Assembly: GCF_009764645.1 (NCBI RefSeq)
Contig: NZ_RWIM01000185.1
Span: 1-50,620 of the forward strand
Length of the DNA: 50,620 nucleotides
Direction of reading: 5' to 3'
From: Pseudomonas sp. PB106
GTDB taxonomy: Bacteria; Pseudomonadota; Gammaproteobacteria; Pseudomonadales; Pseudomonadaceae
In this document: one piece after another, positions 50,119 to 50,620 of the stretch
Numbering within the stretch: position 1 is the first letter of the stretch
Layout: every line of letters starts with the position of its first letter
Program-made: the position numbers and the translations under genes
The notes under the pieces: model-generated
Told to the model about the DNA's origin: nothing
Seen by the model: only the letters and a program-made list of their open reading frames with translations
The model's database searches: none

Positions 50119-50620
50119 ATGAACGATGCGGTAAAGCACAGAACCCTGCCGGGGCCGTTGCGGGATGCACCGATCCCGCCGCCCTCGGACAGGCCGGCCT
50201 TTAAAGCCAATACCTCGCAACCCGGCGGTTTGAACAAACAGCAGATGGTGTTGCTGGTGGCTGTGTCGGCGCTGATACATGGCGGCGCCTGGTGGTTTCT
50301 TCAGCAATCGCGAACCGAGCCATTGCCGACGCCACCGCAGATCCCGGAAATGACCGTCGAGCTGACCAGCCCGACGCCACCGGCACCGCCCACACCGGAA
50401 CCGCCACCCCCGCCTCCGCCGCCACCGCCTCCGGAACCTGAACAACCGGTGGAAGACGAGGACGCGGTCAAGCCACCGCCGAAACCGGTAGAGAAACCCA
50501 AGCCGATCGAAAAACCGAAACCGGTCGAAAAGCCGAAACCGGTGAAAAAGGTCGAGCCGCCGAAAGCTCCGCCCGCCCCGGCGCAACCTGCTGCGCCCGC
50601 CGCACCGGCCACGCCCAGCG
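50119..50620 (+). CDS. tonB: TonB energy transducer, N-terminal part (cut by window end)
   Basis: The first 167 codons are present and the gene runs off the window. GAGGGAG precedes the ATG. A cytoplasmic extension of about 40 residues is followed by one membrane segment (about 42-62, VLLVAVSALIHGGAWWFL) with the Ser-x3-His pair (S50, H54) that couples TonB to ExbB-ExbD. A long periplasmic Pro-rich spacer follows with (P)n, then EKPKPV repeats. The C-terminal domain that contacts outer-membrane receptors lies beyond the window. TonB powers uptake of siderophores and vitamin B12. Confidence 0.85.
   Translation, partial: MNDAVKHRTLPGPLRDAPIPPPSDRPAFKANTSQPGGLNKQQMVLLVAVSALIHGGAWWFLQQSRTEPLPTPPQIPEMTVELTSPTPPAPPTPEPPPPPPPPPPPEPEQPVEDEDAVKPPPKPVEKPKPIEKPKPVEKPKPVKKVEPPKAPPAPAQPAAPAAPATPS

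Overview
The window looks like the chromosome of a Pseudomonas of the fluorescens group. The grounds are the gene content (AmpR/AmpC pair, glucarate module, tig-clpP-clpX-lon-hupB-ppiD run, polB), the high GC with strong third-position bias, and many short REP-like inverted repeats between genes. The species cannot be fixed from the sequence alone. Nearly all of it is ordinary core or near-core chromosome. I see no prophage, insertion sequence, CRISPR array or integrase.

Layout. 0-5.8 kb: 2,4-dienoyl-CoA reductase, a nitrilase-fold protein coupled to an AraC-type regulator, a 28-residue small protein and a DUF2242 lipoprotein. 5.9-14.6 kb, all on the minus strand: the protein quality control block tig, clpP, clpX, lon, hupB, ppiD, with terminators, a likely heat-shock promoter before lon and a degenerate tRNA-Asp-like element between hupB and ppiD. 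14.9-15.5 kb: a tRNA operon Arg-His-Leu-His with its promoter. 15.7-17.7 kb: folD and the PBP7-type endopeptidase pbpG. 17.7-20.5 kb: small acidic proteins, a C39-like lipoprotein that has lost its catalytic residues, a small membrane protein, a TerC-family protein and a small lipoprotein. 20.5-24.2 kb: NhaR-type regulator, an MFS exporter and sstT.

24.3-31.1 kb: DUF1993, YceH, a cupin, a shikimate dehydrogenase-like protein, small proteins, an AI-2E family membrane protein and yegQ/trhP. 31.3-35.4 kb: a small acidic protein and a glucarate catabolic module (GntR regulator divergent from gudP-gudD, with two matching operator-like sites between them). 35.5-37.8 kb: divergent ampR and ampC. 37.9-42.3 kb: DUF4174, a broken GNAT acetyltransferase, TauE/SafE, an MFS exporter and a lipoprotein. 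42.6-49.0 kb: periplasmic aldose epimerase, aldo/keto reductase, DUF1810, DNA polymerase II, a CBS-domain protein and a glutathione transferase. The last stretch before a TonB gene (cut by the window end) is about 1.1 kb with almost no recognisable coding sequence.

No complete undescribed system was found. The points most worth a second look are two apparent pseudo-enzymes, the tRNA-like element after hupB, a dispersed family of acidic disordered small proteins, four classes of REP-like repeats including a chimaeric one, the predicted operators of the glucarate regulator, and the gene-poor stretch before tonB.
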